Below, piece after piece: positions 51,043 to 60,227 of a DNA stretch of 64,000 nt. The notes below the pieces were generated by a model. That model did no database searches, was not told the origin of the DNA, and was given only the letters and a program-made list of their open reading frames with translations. Origin of the DNA: Bidens hawaiensis (lineage: Eukaryota > Streptophyta > Magnoliopsida > Asterales > Asteraceae); assembly GCA_021521415.1 (NCBI GenBank), contig JAIQDT010003796.1:186001-250000 (forward strand), in the 5' to 3' direction. The translations under genes were made by a program, and so were the position numbers. How positions within the stretch are numbered: position 1 is the first letter of the stretch; each line of letters starts with the position of its first letter.

Positions 51043-51189
51043 TCGTTGGTTTTGGTTTTTGGTTTTCAGCGTCTTTCTCCGTCTTGGTGATAGTCGTTGG
51101 TTGTGTCTGTTTTTAATGAAAGTCAATTTTCAAAAAAAAAAAAAAAAAAAAAAATATAAATGGGTAATTTTGAGGATTTTCCAAAAAAA

Positions 51190-51579
51190 AAATATATATA
51201 TAGATTTAAGAAAGAGGTAGATATTTTCATGTTTACTTGATAAGAAACGACAAAGGAGTAAAGCTCACACGCTAGTAGCGAAAGTGAAGGGAAAACAGGT
51301 AGAAGTAGAGGTTACAAAGGAAGACTAATATATATATATATGTGTGTAAATCAGTGCTGGTGTGTGATGTGACGCGAGTCCGTTAGCCAGCTGTATCCCA
51401 AATTCTACCGAATACAACCGCTTAGCCGGTACCCCACCACACCACCTTCACCGGCTTAACCGGTCATCCCTTCATTCTCTCTCATATATAACCAAACCAT
51501 CATTCATTCATCTTTCCTTCACGTTTATCATCACCTTCATATAAATAAAATTATCTTCTTTATTATTATTATTATATAT
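51190..51579 (+). promoter_or_regulatory. MYB promoter and leader
   Basis: The 390 bases between the end of the foldback element and the MYB start contain CTCTCATATATAACC at about 51477-51491, a plausible TATA box about 95 bp before the ATG, and a TTATTATTATT tract just before the start. Confidence 0.4.
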
Positions 51580-52136
51580 ATGGCTACTAATAATAATATG
51601 GATCGGATTAAAGGTCCATGGAGTCCTGAAGAGGACGAGATGCTACAACAGCTGGTTGAAAAGCACGGGGCGAGAAACTGGTCGTTGATCGGAAAAGCGA
51701 TACCCGGTAGATCCGGCAAGTCGTGCAGGTAACGGTGGTGTAAGCAGCTGTCACCACAGGTGGAGCATCGTGCGTTTACACCGGATGATGATGAGACGAT
51801 ATTACGAGCTCATGCTAGGTTTGGTAACAAGTGGGCCACGATTGCGAGGCTGTTGAATGGACGGACGGATAACGCGATTAAGAACCACTGGAACTCGACT
51901 TTGAAGTGGAAGTGTTCGTCGATGACGAACGAAGAGTTTAATGAGTTTGCGGTTCAACAGCCGTGTTTGAAACGGTCCGTTAGTGCTGGTGCGGTTAGTC
52001 CGTCTGGATCTGACGTCAGTGATTCCGGTACCTATGTTTACCGGCCGATTGCTATACCTCCTGCGGTTGCCACGTCATCTCCTAAACCGTTGGTCAAAGA
52101 TCCCGTTACGTCGTTGACTCTCGCTTCCAGGAGTTG

Positions 52137-52232
<96 letters not shown>

Positions 52233-52735
52233 CGGTTACTGCTACCGTTACCACTAGCACGACGCCGATGCAGCTAATTCCGCCGTTGCCGGTGCCGGTG
52301 GCAGTTCCGGTAGCTAGTCCGTTACCTCCGACGGTACCGATTCACGCGATGCCGTTACGTCAGATTCCGGTCGAAAACCGTCAAAACCAAAGCCAAAAGC
52401 TAAACATAAACAGTAACATTAACGCTGACGTGATGACGGCGATTCCGATGGCGATATCGACGGCGATGAATCAGTTGAAGGTGACGCGAGATCCGATGCC
52501 GGTGGAGGAGACGGAGAAGGCGTTTACGCCGTTCAGTGCGGAGTTTTTGTCGGTGATGCAAGAGATGATACGGAAGGAGGTGAGGAGTTATATGAGTGGA
52601 GTTGAACAGCAAAGCCAGCAGCAGCGAGTGGTTGATGGTGGTGGAATGTGTGTGAAACAGGCGGCGAGTGGTGGTGGTGATGATTTTAGGAATTCAGCAG
52701 TTGTGAAGAGGATCGGGATTAGTAAATTCGATTAA
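51580..52735 (+). pseudogene. R2R3-MYB factor of the MYB44/73/77 group, disrupted
   Basis: The ATG at 51580 opens MATNNNMDRIKGPWSPEEDE and the R2 repeat up to PGRSGKSCR. The next codon, 51730-51732, is TAA where the family has Leu (CRLRWC); a single T-to-A change explains it. The frame continues with [13 protein letters not shown] and R3 ([41 protein letters not shown]; shown in parts only), then [19 protein letters not shown], typical of subgroup 22. A second lesion near 52120-52128 loses one base in the LTLSLPG motif; after it the frame reads a run of 30 Asn (AAT codons, 52139-52228), Pro/Val-rich sequence and the family C-terminal motif (FSAEFLSVMQEMIRKEVRSY). Family members regulate stress, ABA and auxin responses. 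The gene has no intron, as usual for the group. As written it would stop at residue 50. Confidence 0.87.
52139..52230 (+). repeat. (AAT)30 microsatellite in the MYB coding region
   Basis: Thirty uninterrupted AAT triplets. In the frame that matches the MYB C-terminus they encode polyasparagine. Confidence 0.95.
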
Positions 52736-55232
52736 ATTAAACATAGATTTATTATTATTTGTAGATTATGGTGATGATGATCGGAGGAGGTCAAAGAAAA
52801 AAGGGAAAAAAATCTTTTTATATATTTCTATGTTAATTAGTTATATCAAAATGGTCTAAGGTCGAGGTTTCGATTCATGTCCTTAGGTGGTGATGAGAGA
52901 ATAAACGAGCAATAAGTTTTCATAGGTTGGATTATTTACGAGTTTATCTTATCGGACTGTCGTGTCAGTTTTTACGCAAGAAATGGTGAATTTAGCCTTT
53001 AATCTTTTTAAAGGATTTGTTTGTCGTTAAAAATGAAAATTAGTTATATAAATATATGCCTATAAATATTCTCGGAAAAAGAAATGGTTATGTATTGAGA
53101 CTCTTGAAGAGTATGAAATGACGGCAAAGAAAAAAGGTTCCTTTGGGGTTTTAAACGTGACAGGTGCTTTCAAACTGAATTCAGTAGACGTGATTTTTTA
53201 ATTTCTATAAATATGTAGAACTACATAACAAATGTGTGTTAAAAAATCTCTTGACTAAAAATCTATGTGACTGTCAATAGATCGTTTAGATTTTTTCATT
53301 CCAATTGTGATTTATAGTTTGGTTGGAATGAGAATTCAAATCAAACACTATTTTTAGTGATGGATACTTGAGAATGAAATGCTTAACTAAAATCGTGTTT
53401 TATGTTGTTTGGTTACCATGAACGAACTTAAATCAAACCCCTTTTTAGTAATATACATTTGGAGAAAGAAATCTTTAACTAATCTTAGAGAAAGAAGGCA
53501 TGAGATTCAATTTGAACTTGGGTTTCGGTTTATATGACAGGATCCCCTTTATTCTAACCAAACACGTATGATTATTTGAGTTTGAAGTACATTTTATATT
53601 ACACAAGTTTTAGGTTTAAGACTCTTCAAAGTCCCTTTCCTTTTGCCTACATTCACCGACAGATTAATCAATGTCCCAGCATGGCTCGGCTCGCTAACAA
53701 ACTAAGCCTATTTTGAGTAGTTTAAGCAACAAGCTATTTAAATTGCCGTACACGGGTCCAGGTTAGCACAACAAAGGCCATGTAGCCAAACATATACTAA
53801 TCATCCATTTTGAAGACTAGTGTGGTGGATATTTGCTTCAACACGGGGCTTGCACTAGGGTGTCAATCATATCGGTAAGTGAGCACGATTCATAATTTCA
53901 TATGTTTTTTCGTATTATAGATACTAAGATTAATCTAGACACACGTAAAATTTGTTTCCCAACATGACCATTGTAATCTATTTACGAAAGTGAGTCAAAA
54001 GCATCGCAAGAGTAGTCACATTGTGAACAAAATTAAGCTCGTCACAAGTACACATGTGAGTTGTGAGTACGCTTTTGGTGGGTCGTATTAATGCGATCTT
54101 GGGCCTAGAAGGACGGGTTGTTGCTGTTGTCCAGTTGATTACTGTTGGGCTGTCCGCACACTAGGCCCCAAACTAGTGGCCTAAACATTTCATATCCAGC
54201 CCAATCGTACTGCTTAACAAGTTAACCCATGATATTGATTGGTTTTAGCCTTTGAGGTAAGTTTTTACTTTTTTTACAACCTAGAATTCCATAAATTTAA
54301 ATCTCTCTCAATTAAAACTTTATTTACTAGTATTACTACGTCTATTTTGGTGAAAAAAGTTACCTTATTTAAATTTAAAAGTTTAAATGCAAAGAAAGAT
54401 CTATATCATTTAGAATTTTGAGGAATTTAATGAGGTTTCTTTTAAAAGTTTATCCGAAACGGACATAAGTGGGTAGGTAAATAGCGTCTAGGAGTGCGAG
54501 ACAACTCACTCTAAGGAACTCGGAAAAATAGTCCCGTAACTTCATGGTTATTTAGTTTCTAAATACTTGGAATTTCTCGATTTGATTAGTTAGCTCGTTT
54601 AACCCTTTTTAATAATCCGTCAACTCGATTAACATGTTTTTGCAACTTAATTAATATATGTCAGCCTGTTTAATACATTTAAATAAATGAATTGAACGGA
54701 TCATGTTTGATTACACGATTTTAACTGTACGTGTGCTGGTTTAGGGTTGATATTTCTAACATAAGTAATAATACAGGTCTTATTCGGATTGAAGTATTGA
54801 ACAATTCGCTACCTTATTAATCCAAAGGAATACAGAGTTTTATTTTTGTTGTTTAAAAGAAAAACTATACATAAATAACTATTGTTGTTTAATTAAAAGA
54901 AAAACTAAGCATTTCAGAATTTTAACTATTATTTTAGGTAGATGAAATACTTTTTTACTTTTAGTATAATCCTGTTAAGAAAATTAAACAAAACATATCA
55001 AAACATACTTTTCAAAAAAAGATTTAAAAAGTTGAAAGCTAGGAGGTGTTTAATTATAAAAAAGCTACAAATTAATGCCAATTCAAATAACTATTATGCA
55101 TTATTTATTTAGTTTATTAACCAAAGTAATACTAAAACATAGATAAGAGATCATCCCATTTGATCTTATACATCCATATAAGCATAACCCTATATTTAAA
55201 ATGAAAATAAACAACGAATTCTACACAATATA
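52736..55232. other. Gene-free region between MYB and AGP
   Basis: No gene is recognisable. At about 52855-52890 there is a short GGTCTAAGGTCGAGGTTTCGATTC segment with some likeness to a polymerase III B box. The rest is AT-rich. Confidence 0.5.
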
Positions 55233-55845
55233 TTACGGAAGAAACAAATAAAAGACACCCAATCCTAATGCCAAGCTTACGACCATCATCTCCACACTCT
55301 TCAATTTCTCAACTCCATTCTACACAATTCACGGTTTAAAGCAATTAATAGTGAACCAAAAATAGTATTTATTACAAATAATATATTAAATACGTAACAA
55401 ACCCGTAATAAACATCCATTTTGTTACGGGTTTGTTACAAAATTACCTGGTCTGCGGCGTCAGCTGACGGACCAGGAGAGGGAGAAGCAATAATCGTTGA
55501 AGGAGTTTTGCTAGGAGCAGTTGATATCGTTGTCACTGGTGCAGGTACTGGTACAGGTGCATGTGCATTTGTACGTGCATGTGCAGTGTGCTTCTTTCGT
55601 TTTGTCTTCTTTTTGGTAGGCGGTGGAGCTGGGACCGATAACGTAGGTGCAGGAACCGCAGCCGTGGGAGGACTAGATGGAGTTGATACTGGCATATTCG
55701 GTGCGGTGGTACTAGTAGGTGAAGTAGCAGGAGCGGTGGTAGTCGGCATTGGTGGTTTCATTGGAGAATTAGCAGGTGATTGGGCTCCGATGGCGGCGGT
55801 GATGACGGTGATAAGTAGTAGAACTATGGCGTTTTTCTGATCCAT
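55233..55845 (-). CDS. Lysine-rich classical arabinogalactan protein
   Basis: Two exons on the minus strand, 55845-55447 and 55319-55233, encode 161 residues. A signal peptide (MDQKNAIVLLLITVITAAIGAQ) leads into a Pro/Ala/Ser/Thr-rich domain with AP, SP and TP dipeptides, the substrate for prolyl hydroxylation and arabinogalactan addition. A short basic segment, PTKKKTKRKKH, matches the lysine-rich subdomain of the AGP17/18/19 group. The second exon supplies NGVEKLKSVEMMVVSLALGLGVFYLFLP, a GPI-anchor signal (written in the record as exon 2, 28 residues). The expected mature form is a plasma-membrane anchored proteoglycan. The opposite-strand open frame is a shadow. A shortened tandem copy lies at 57798-58010. 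Confidence 0.87.
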
Positions 55846-57797
55846 GATGGTTTAGATTGTAGAAAGTGAGTGAGGATAAGAAGAATGAAGATATAGAAAG
55901 AGGTGGTCAAACTCAAAGTGGTTGTTATTTGTTAAGGCAAACGTCATTTAAGGAACAAGTGTTTAATGTGCATGTTATTGCATGTTAAGGTGACGAAACA
56001 ACCGACAGAAATGTGTCTTTTAAAACCTTAAGGTTTATGTTTTTTGAGTATCTAATCCTGAACTTTATAAATCTTATAGTTATAACCACTCTCATCAATC
56101 TAACACGAGCGTAACTCACAAGCCATGGGAGCGGTGTTATTCATGACTCGAGTTTGAGTTGACACAAAATTAGCTTCGAGTAGAAAAAATAATAATTTGA
56201 GATTTGCCGACTAGACTTGATATGTTTAATCTATCTAAAAGTTGAGCTACTATTTAGCTCACCTTCAATTTGTAACTTAATAAGTTGCCTTATTTTCTTA
56301 ATATTGTGTTTTATGTAAGTTCCCGTGACAACTTAATAACGATATTCAGATTAAGGAAGCCTCAAATAATATAACAGTAAACTAAAGATATAATATGAAC
56401 TAAGCTATGATATACTATAGTTAACAATGGATTTACTCAAACCAATCAATCTACAAGCCAAATTGGCCTGACCTCGGCTCTGAATTTTATACAAGAGAGC
56501 AAACTCGAGTTAAAAATTCAAGATTTTAAATTTATATGATTCGACAAGAAAGTTGTGAACATGATCTATCTGAACACACTAAAATGGGTATATTGTATAC
56601 ATCTATCTAGTTGAACGGCCCTAAATATGATTTTGATATTGTATTCTTTAACAAGTGAGCTAATTGTTATATTTATATAATTTTATTTAACGTTCAATTT
56701 GTTTTCTTGCCAACATTTAACACTCAGAGTGAAGGTTGCTAGCTGATGACACTTACAGAAGCAAATAGTTAAGTTAAAGTTAAATTAATGTTGATTACTT
56801 GATTCATGTTTCATGCTTGTATTAAAAATGGTGGACCATTAGGGGTGGTTTATAGAAATCATTAAAGGTATAAGGAGGTGGGCAGTGTTAACATTAGCTG
56901 AGGGGGTTGACTGGTAAAGTGCACCTCTTTGAACGCAATGGTGGGACCAAGTGATGTATTGTGTTGTCATCAAACTAATAATAATAAGGTTTATTAGATT
57001 TTAATAATCTCAACTTCACCGGTGCTAGGCTCAACTTCAAATATAATTTATGTCAATCTCAACTTTCAACTTATTTTCCCCAAACTAACCAAACACTAAC
57101 CCGTTAGTTTTGATGACATGGCTTTTTACGTGGACGGTTACGTGAAAAATGCATACCTATATCTCGTCGGAATCTTATAAGAAACAATAGTAGTGATAAT
57201 AATTAATGGCAAATTGGATTTTTAATAGTCTCAACTATTTATTATTGGCTGATAATAATCTCAATTTAGTTTATTCTCACTAGTGATCCCAAATTTTAAA
57301 AAATTGCCTCTCAATGGTCCCCCGGTTATCCCCGTTAAAAAAGACTAGCGGCGTTAAGTTTTTTCCAAATTTTGATTTTTGGGGGTTTTTAATTGAAACG
57401 AGGATACGAATCAATTGATGTAAACTTAGATTGAAACGATATTTCAAACAAATTATTTTTTGTTAATTTGAAGTTCAAACGCTCAATTTGTAACACTAAT
57501 CGAGCTGTTTGGTGAATCTAAACACTAGTGAATCACCACGAAGACCAAACTACCAGATTGCTAAAAGAGTTAACACGTCTACCTTCCTATAATCCTATTG
57601 TATATTTATTTACAATAAATAAATCTTACAATAAATTACAAATCAAGTAAGCTGGTGACTTGAGAGGGGGTGGGAGCAACCGACACATATGATTTTCGGT
57701 AGGCATTTATATAGATGGATAGATTACTCACGATATGAACATAGCAACCGACAAATATGTATATAACTAAAAATGATTATATTTATATAATTACAAT
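55846..57797. other. Spacer between the two AGP genes
   Basis: The first 150 bases carry the AGP promoter, similar to that of the second copy. At about 57210-57360 a segment (GGCAAATTGGATTTTTAATAG, CTCAACTATTTATTATTGGC, GTGATCCCAAATTTT) looks like a repeat-element terminus, but no partner end was found. No gene is seen. Confidence 0.45.
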
Positions 57798-58010
57798 TCA
57801 ATACCGTTTAATCAGAGCATCTAAAGAAAAGAATATCAACACAACTATTATATGAGATACAATATCATAAGCTTTTGGCGTAGGTGAAGCTACAGGAGCC
57901 GTGGGAGACGGCAATGGAGCTTTCATCGGAGAACTAGCTTGAGGATTACCTTCAGCAACAGTGACAATAACAACGATAAGCACTAGAACCAAGGGGTTTT
58001 TTTGTACCAT
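57798..58010 (-). CDS. Shortened AGP paralogue (AG-peptide-like)
   Basis: Seventy residues from the ATG at 58010, chosen because MVQKNPLVLVLIVVIVTVAEG aligns with the start of the neighbouring AGP; an upstream in-frame ATG at 58040 would add ten residues. After the signal peptide comes SSPMKAPLPSPTAPVASPTP and then a hydrophobic stretch, HIIVVLIFFSLDALI, ending KRY. The Thr/Pro body and the Lys-rich region of the neighbour are missing. The 5' flank is also similar (ATATAGAAAGAGG, GTTAAGG, GCATGTTAAG), so this is a tandem duplicate with internal loss. The C-terminus may be a degenerate GPI signal or intronic sequence read through; a downstream exon was not found. Confidence 0.6.
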   Translation of the reverse strand: MVQKNPLVLVLIVVIVTVAEGNPQASSPMKAPLPSPTAPVASPTPKAYDIVSHIIVVLIFFSLDALIKRY

Positions 58011-58040
58011 TACGATGTAGGAGAGAGAGATGATGAACAA

Positions 58041-59512
58041 TATATAGAAAGAGGAGGTCGAAGATCACTAGTATAATAAGTAGTAGTTAAGGAAAGCATC
58101 ACGTTAGAAACACGTGTTGCATTCGCATGTTAAGTTAAGATAATGATCAACCGATATAACCTATTTATAAATGGGTAAATTACACTCTTCCCCCTATATG
58201 TTTGGTGTTACTTACATATCGTATCCTTGAACTTCATTAAGTACTAAAAACGGCCATAATGTTCATATACTTTCACATGTTTTCTTTCTTTTCACTAACC
58301 AGGGTTAAATATTTCGGTTTTATTCACAAAATTAATTAACCTTTGTTTACAAATTTAAAAGAGTTAGAAATAAAATAATTTTTTTAGTGACTAGTTTACC
58401 TTTGTTTACAAGTTTAATAGGGTTAAAAATAAAACAAAAGTAACCCCTCTCCCTCTCTTTTTCCCAAACATGTTTATTAAATCTTTAATCACAAAGCTTA
58501 GTTCTTCACTAGAATTTGTGTATTATGTTTTCATGTACGACGTTCTACTACATATTTCCGGCTGCTTAAACTATTGTATTCCTCCTCGTGAGGAAGGTAG
58601 CGATCGTTGGCTTCGCCGGCTTCTTCCCTAACGCTAACCAGATTTGCCATGATGTTAAGTCAACTTTTCTGGGGTCATAAAGTTGATTATTAGTGTGCTT
58701 GTTGTTAATCAATATTCAAATGATTAGTTTTGTGATTTCTTCATCTTCATATTGATGTAGAAATCTTCATGTAACACTTTATAAATTTTGACTTGTTAAT
58801 TTTTTCATCTTTGATTTTTAGTATCTAGCTTGATTAAGTGATTTGCTTGTTTAATTATGACTTAATGATGATCAATCAAGTGTTAAGACTCCACGTTATA
58901 AAGGGGGTGAACATGGGTGCAAGCCCTTTCCTGTTGCCACCTAACTCGCAAACACTACAACCGCATTCCGCAAACACGGGTGTGAGCGGTGTGGCGCTAA
59001 CCGGCTCCCAATGGTGATGGACGTTAGACGGTTGAAAGATGTGCAAAATGGTTAATATGTAACATCTCGACTAATAGATCATTCATAGTTCATGATTGTC
59101 ATAACAACATGGCATGAAACCCACGTGTTGTGGTGGGAACGTGGACGATTTTGACTCGGTTCGTTTTGATACCGGTATGGTACATGCTACGCTATAACAA
59201 CTGAAAAGATTAAATAAAAGCCAAAAATATAAGTTGTGATATTACCAAAATGAATCTAAAAATTATTCAAGTCATCTCATCCTTGTTTTCACACATTAAT
59301 GAACCGTGCTCGCTTTCTCACTTGACAATAACCAAACCAACAAAATATTAATATATATATTCACATAACTTGGTATCTAATTATAAAAATCACACCTTAA
59401 CCACTTATATCTACTAGTACTAACTAAACCATCAACAAAAACCTCAAAAGCTCTTTATTAATTACTACTAGCAAACCAACACGATAATATGATCGGATAA
59501 CCCAAAATAGTT
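58041..59512. other. Gene-free spacer
   Basis: Contains the promoter of the short AGP paralogue at its low end. At 58166 a segment GGGTAAATTACACTCTTCCC begins that resembles the terminus of a common plant MULE-type repeat; the other end was not found. No gene is seen. Confidence 0.45.
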
Positions 59513-59764
59513 TTAAGATACGCCGTATTTGTTGACGGTATCCGTGGCGGTTGCGGTAGCGGGATCACTAGGCTTGTTACCGGTAGAAGTAGGGGCGTCA
59601 GTTGAGGCTGCGGCTCCACGGCCCGGCTCGGGCTTTTGGTGGCCGTGTGTGCCGTATCCTTGCTCTTTGTAGTCCTCCAAATCTTTGTATTGTGTATAGG
59701 GACTGGTTTTCACCGGCAAACCTTCTAATTTCTGATCTTCTTTCTTAGGCTCTTGGCTGTCCAT
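59513..59764 (-). CDS. Late embryogenesis abundant protein, group 6 (LEA_6/PvLEA18-like)
   Basis: A single-exon, 83-residue, highly hydrophilic protein. It starts MDSQEPKKEDQKLEGLPV and has KTSPYTQYKDLEDYKEQGYG, GHQKPEPGRG and TDAPT, blocks I recall as characteristic of group 6 LEA proteins (PvLEA18, Arabidopsis At2g23110/23120). There is no signal peptide or membrane segment. Family members are small disordered proteins accumulating in seeds and under water deficit. The upstream sequence holds a TATA box and two ABA-response-type motifs, consistent with that role. The match is from memory of the family. Confidence 0.8.
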   Translation of the reverse strand: MDSQEPKKEDQKLEGLPVKTSPYTQYKDLEDYKEQGYGTHGHQKPEPGRGAAASTDAPTSTGNKPSDPATATATDTVNKYGVS

Positions 59765-59857
59765 TCTTATCTATATCAAGAAATTTCTAATGTTTCTCTA
59801 GAATATGAATATTATTATTATTATTATTATTATTGATCAACAAACTATCAAAAAGGT

Positions 59858-59920
59858 GTCATATATAAAAAAGTGTGAGGTTGCATAGGTTTCACCACGT
59901 GTCATGTACGTGGCACAGTG
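59858..59920 (-). promoter_or_regulatory. LEA promoter: TATA box and two ABRE motifs
   Basis: On the minus strand, TTTTTTATATATGACAC at about 59858-59875 is a TATA box roughly 100 bp before the ATG. Immediately upstream lie the G-box CACGTG (59896-59901) and ACGTGGC (59908-59914, plus-strand reading). Paired ACGT elements are the usual ABRE arrangement bound by bZIP factors of the ABF/AREB group. Confidence 0.6.
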
Positions 59921-60227
59921 TTACAAGAAGTGTACTAGCTAGGCAGCTGTTTTGGACTTAAGAGGACAATATGGATTGGGCTAAAGTTAGAGCATCCACT
60001 TCAACAAACCTTTACAAACTGAAACATCATATTCTAAATTTTTTATAAAAACCCTAACTTTTTGCCATAACAACAAACATTTACAAATCTTATTAAAACC
60101 ATATATATAATATATATGTATATGTCCATGTGAGAGGGTGCAAAAATGGACCCACCACCCCTTGTTTGTTGCAAGTTTGCATAAACAAACTTCACCAATC
60201 AAACTTTACTTCTACAACAACAAATTA

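Larger units (their letters stand above)
45238..51153 (+). mobile_element. L1-type LINE, near full length
   Basis: A 5.9-kb element ending in a 22-A tail (51132-51153), flanked by a 10-bp duplication ATATAAATGG at 45228-45237 and 51154-51163; the first A of the right copy could belong to the tail. It has a CCACC-rich leader of about 380 bp, ORF1, ORF2 and a short 3' part. It sits inside the right arm of the foldback element, about 430 bp upstream of the MYB start codon. Confidence 0.9.
44693..51182. mobile_element. Foldback (long inverted repeat) element, split by a LINE
   Basis: The left arm, beginning GGAAATTCCCAAAATAG at 44693, is repeated in inverted order up to GAGGATTTTCC at 51182. Apart from the inserted LINE the element is about 570 bp, nearly all palindrome, with a centre near 44975. 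The arms carry repeated blocks such as ATAACATAGGGT, TAGCAGCGATGCGTTAA and CGTCGTCGACGACATGTTAGC. No coding capacity is seen. The flanks are A-rich, so target duplication length is not clear. The termini resemble MULE-type MITEs, but that is inference. Confidence 0.75.

Noticed and set aside
51728..51759. Reading the in-frame TAA of the MYB gene as an intron (AG-GTAACG ... CACCACAG)
   Set aside because: The intron would be about 31 nt, too short for plant splicing, and would delete conserved R2-R3 residues.
52075..52260. Minus-strand poly-Leu frame
   Set aside because: It is the reverse reading of the AAT repeat in the MYB gene.
55421..55840. A 139-codon plus-strand frame rich in Gly, Ala and Val
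   Set aside because: It is the antisense shadow of the Pro/Ala-rich AGP gene, which has a signal peptide and GPI exon.
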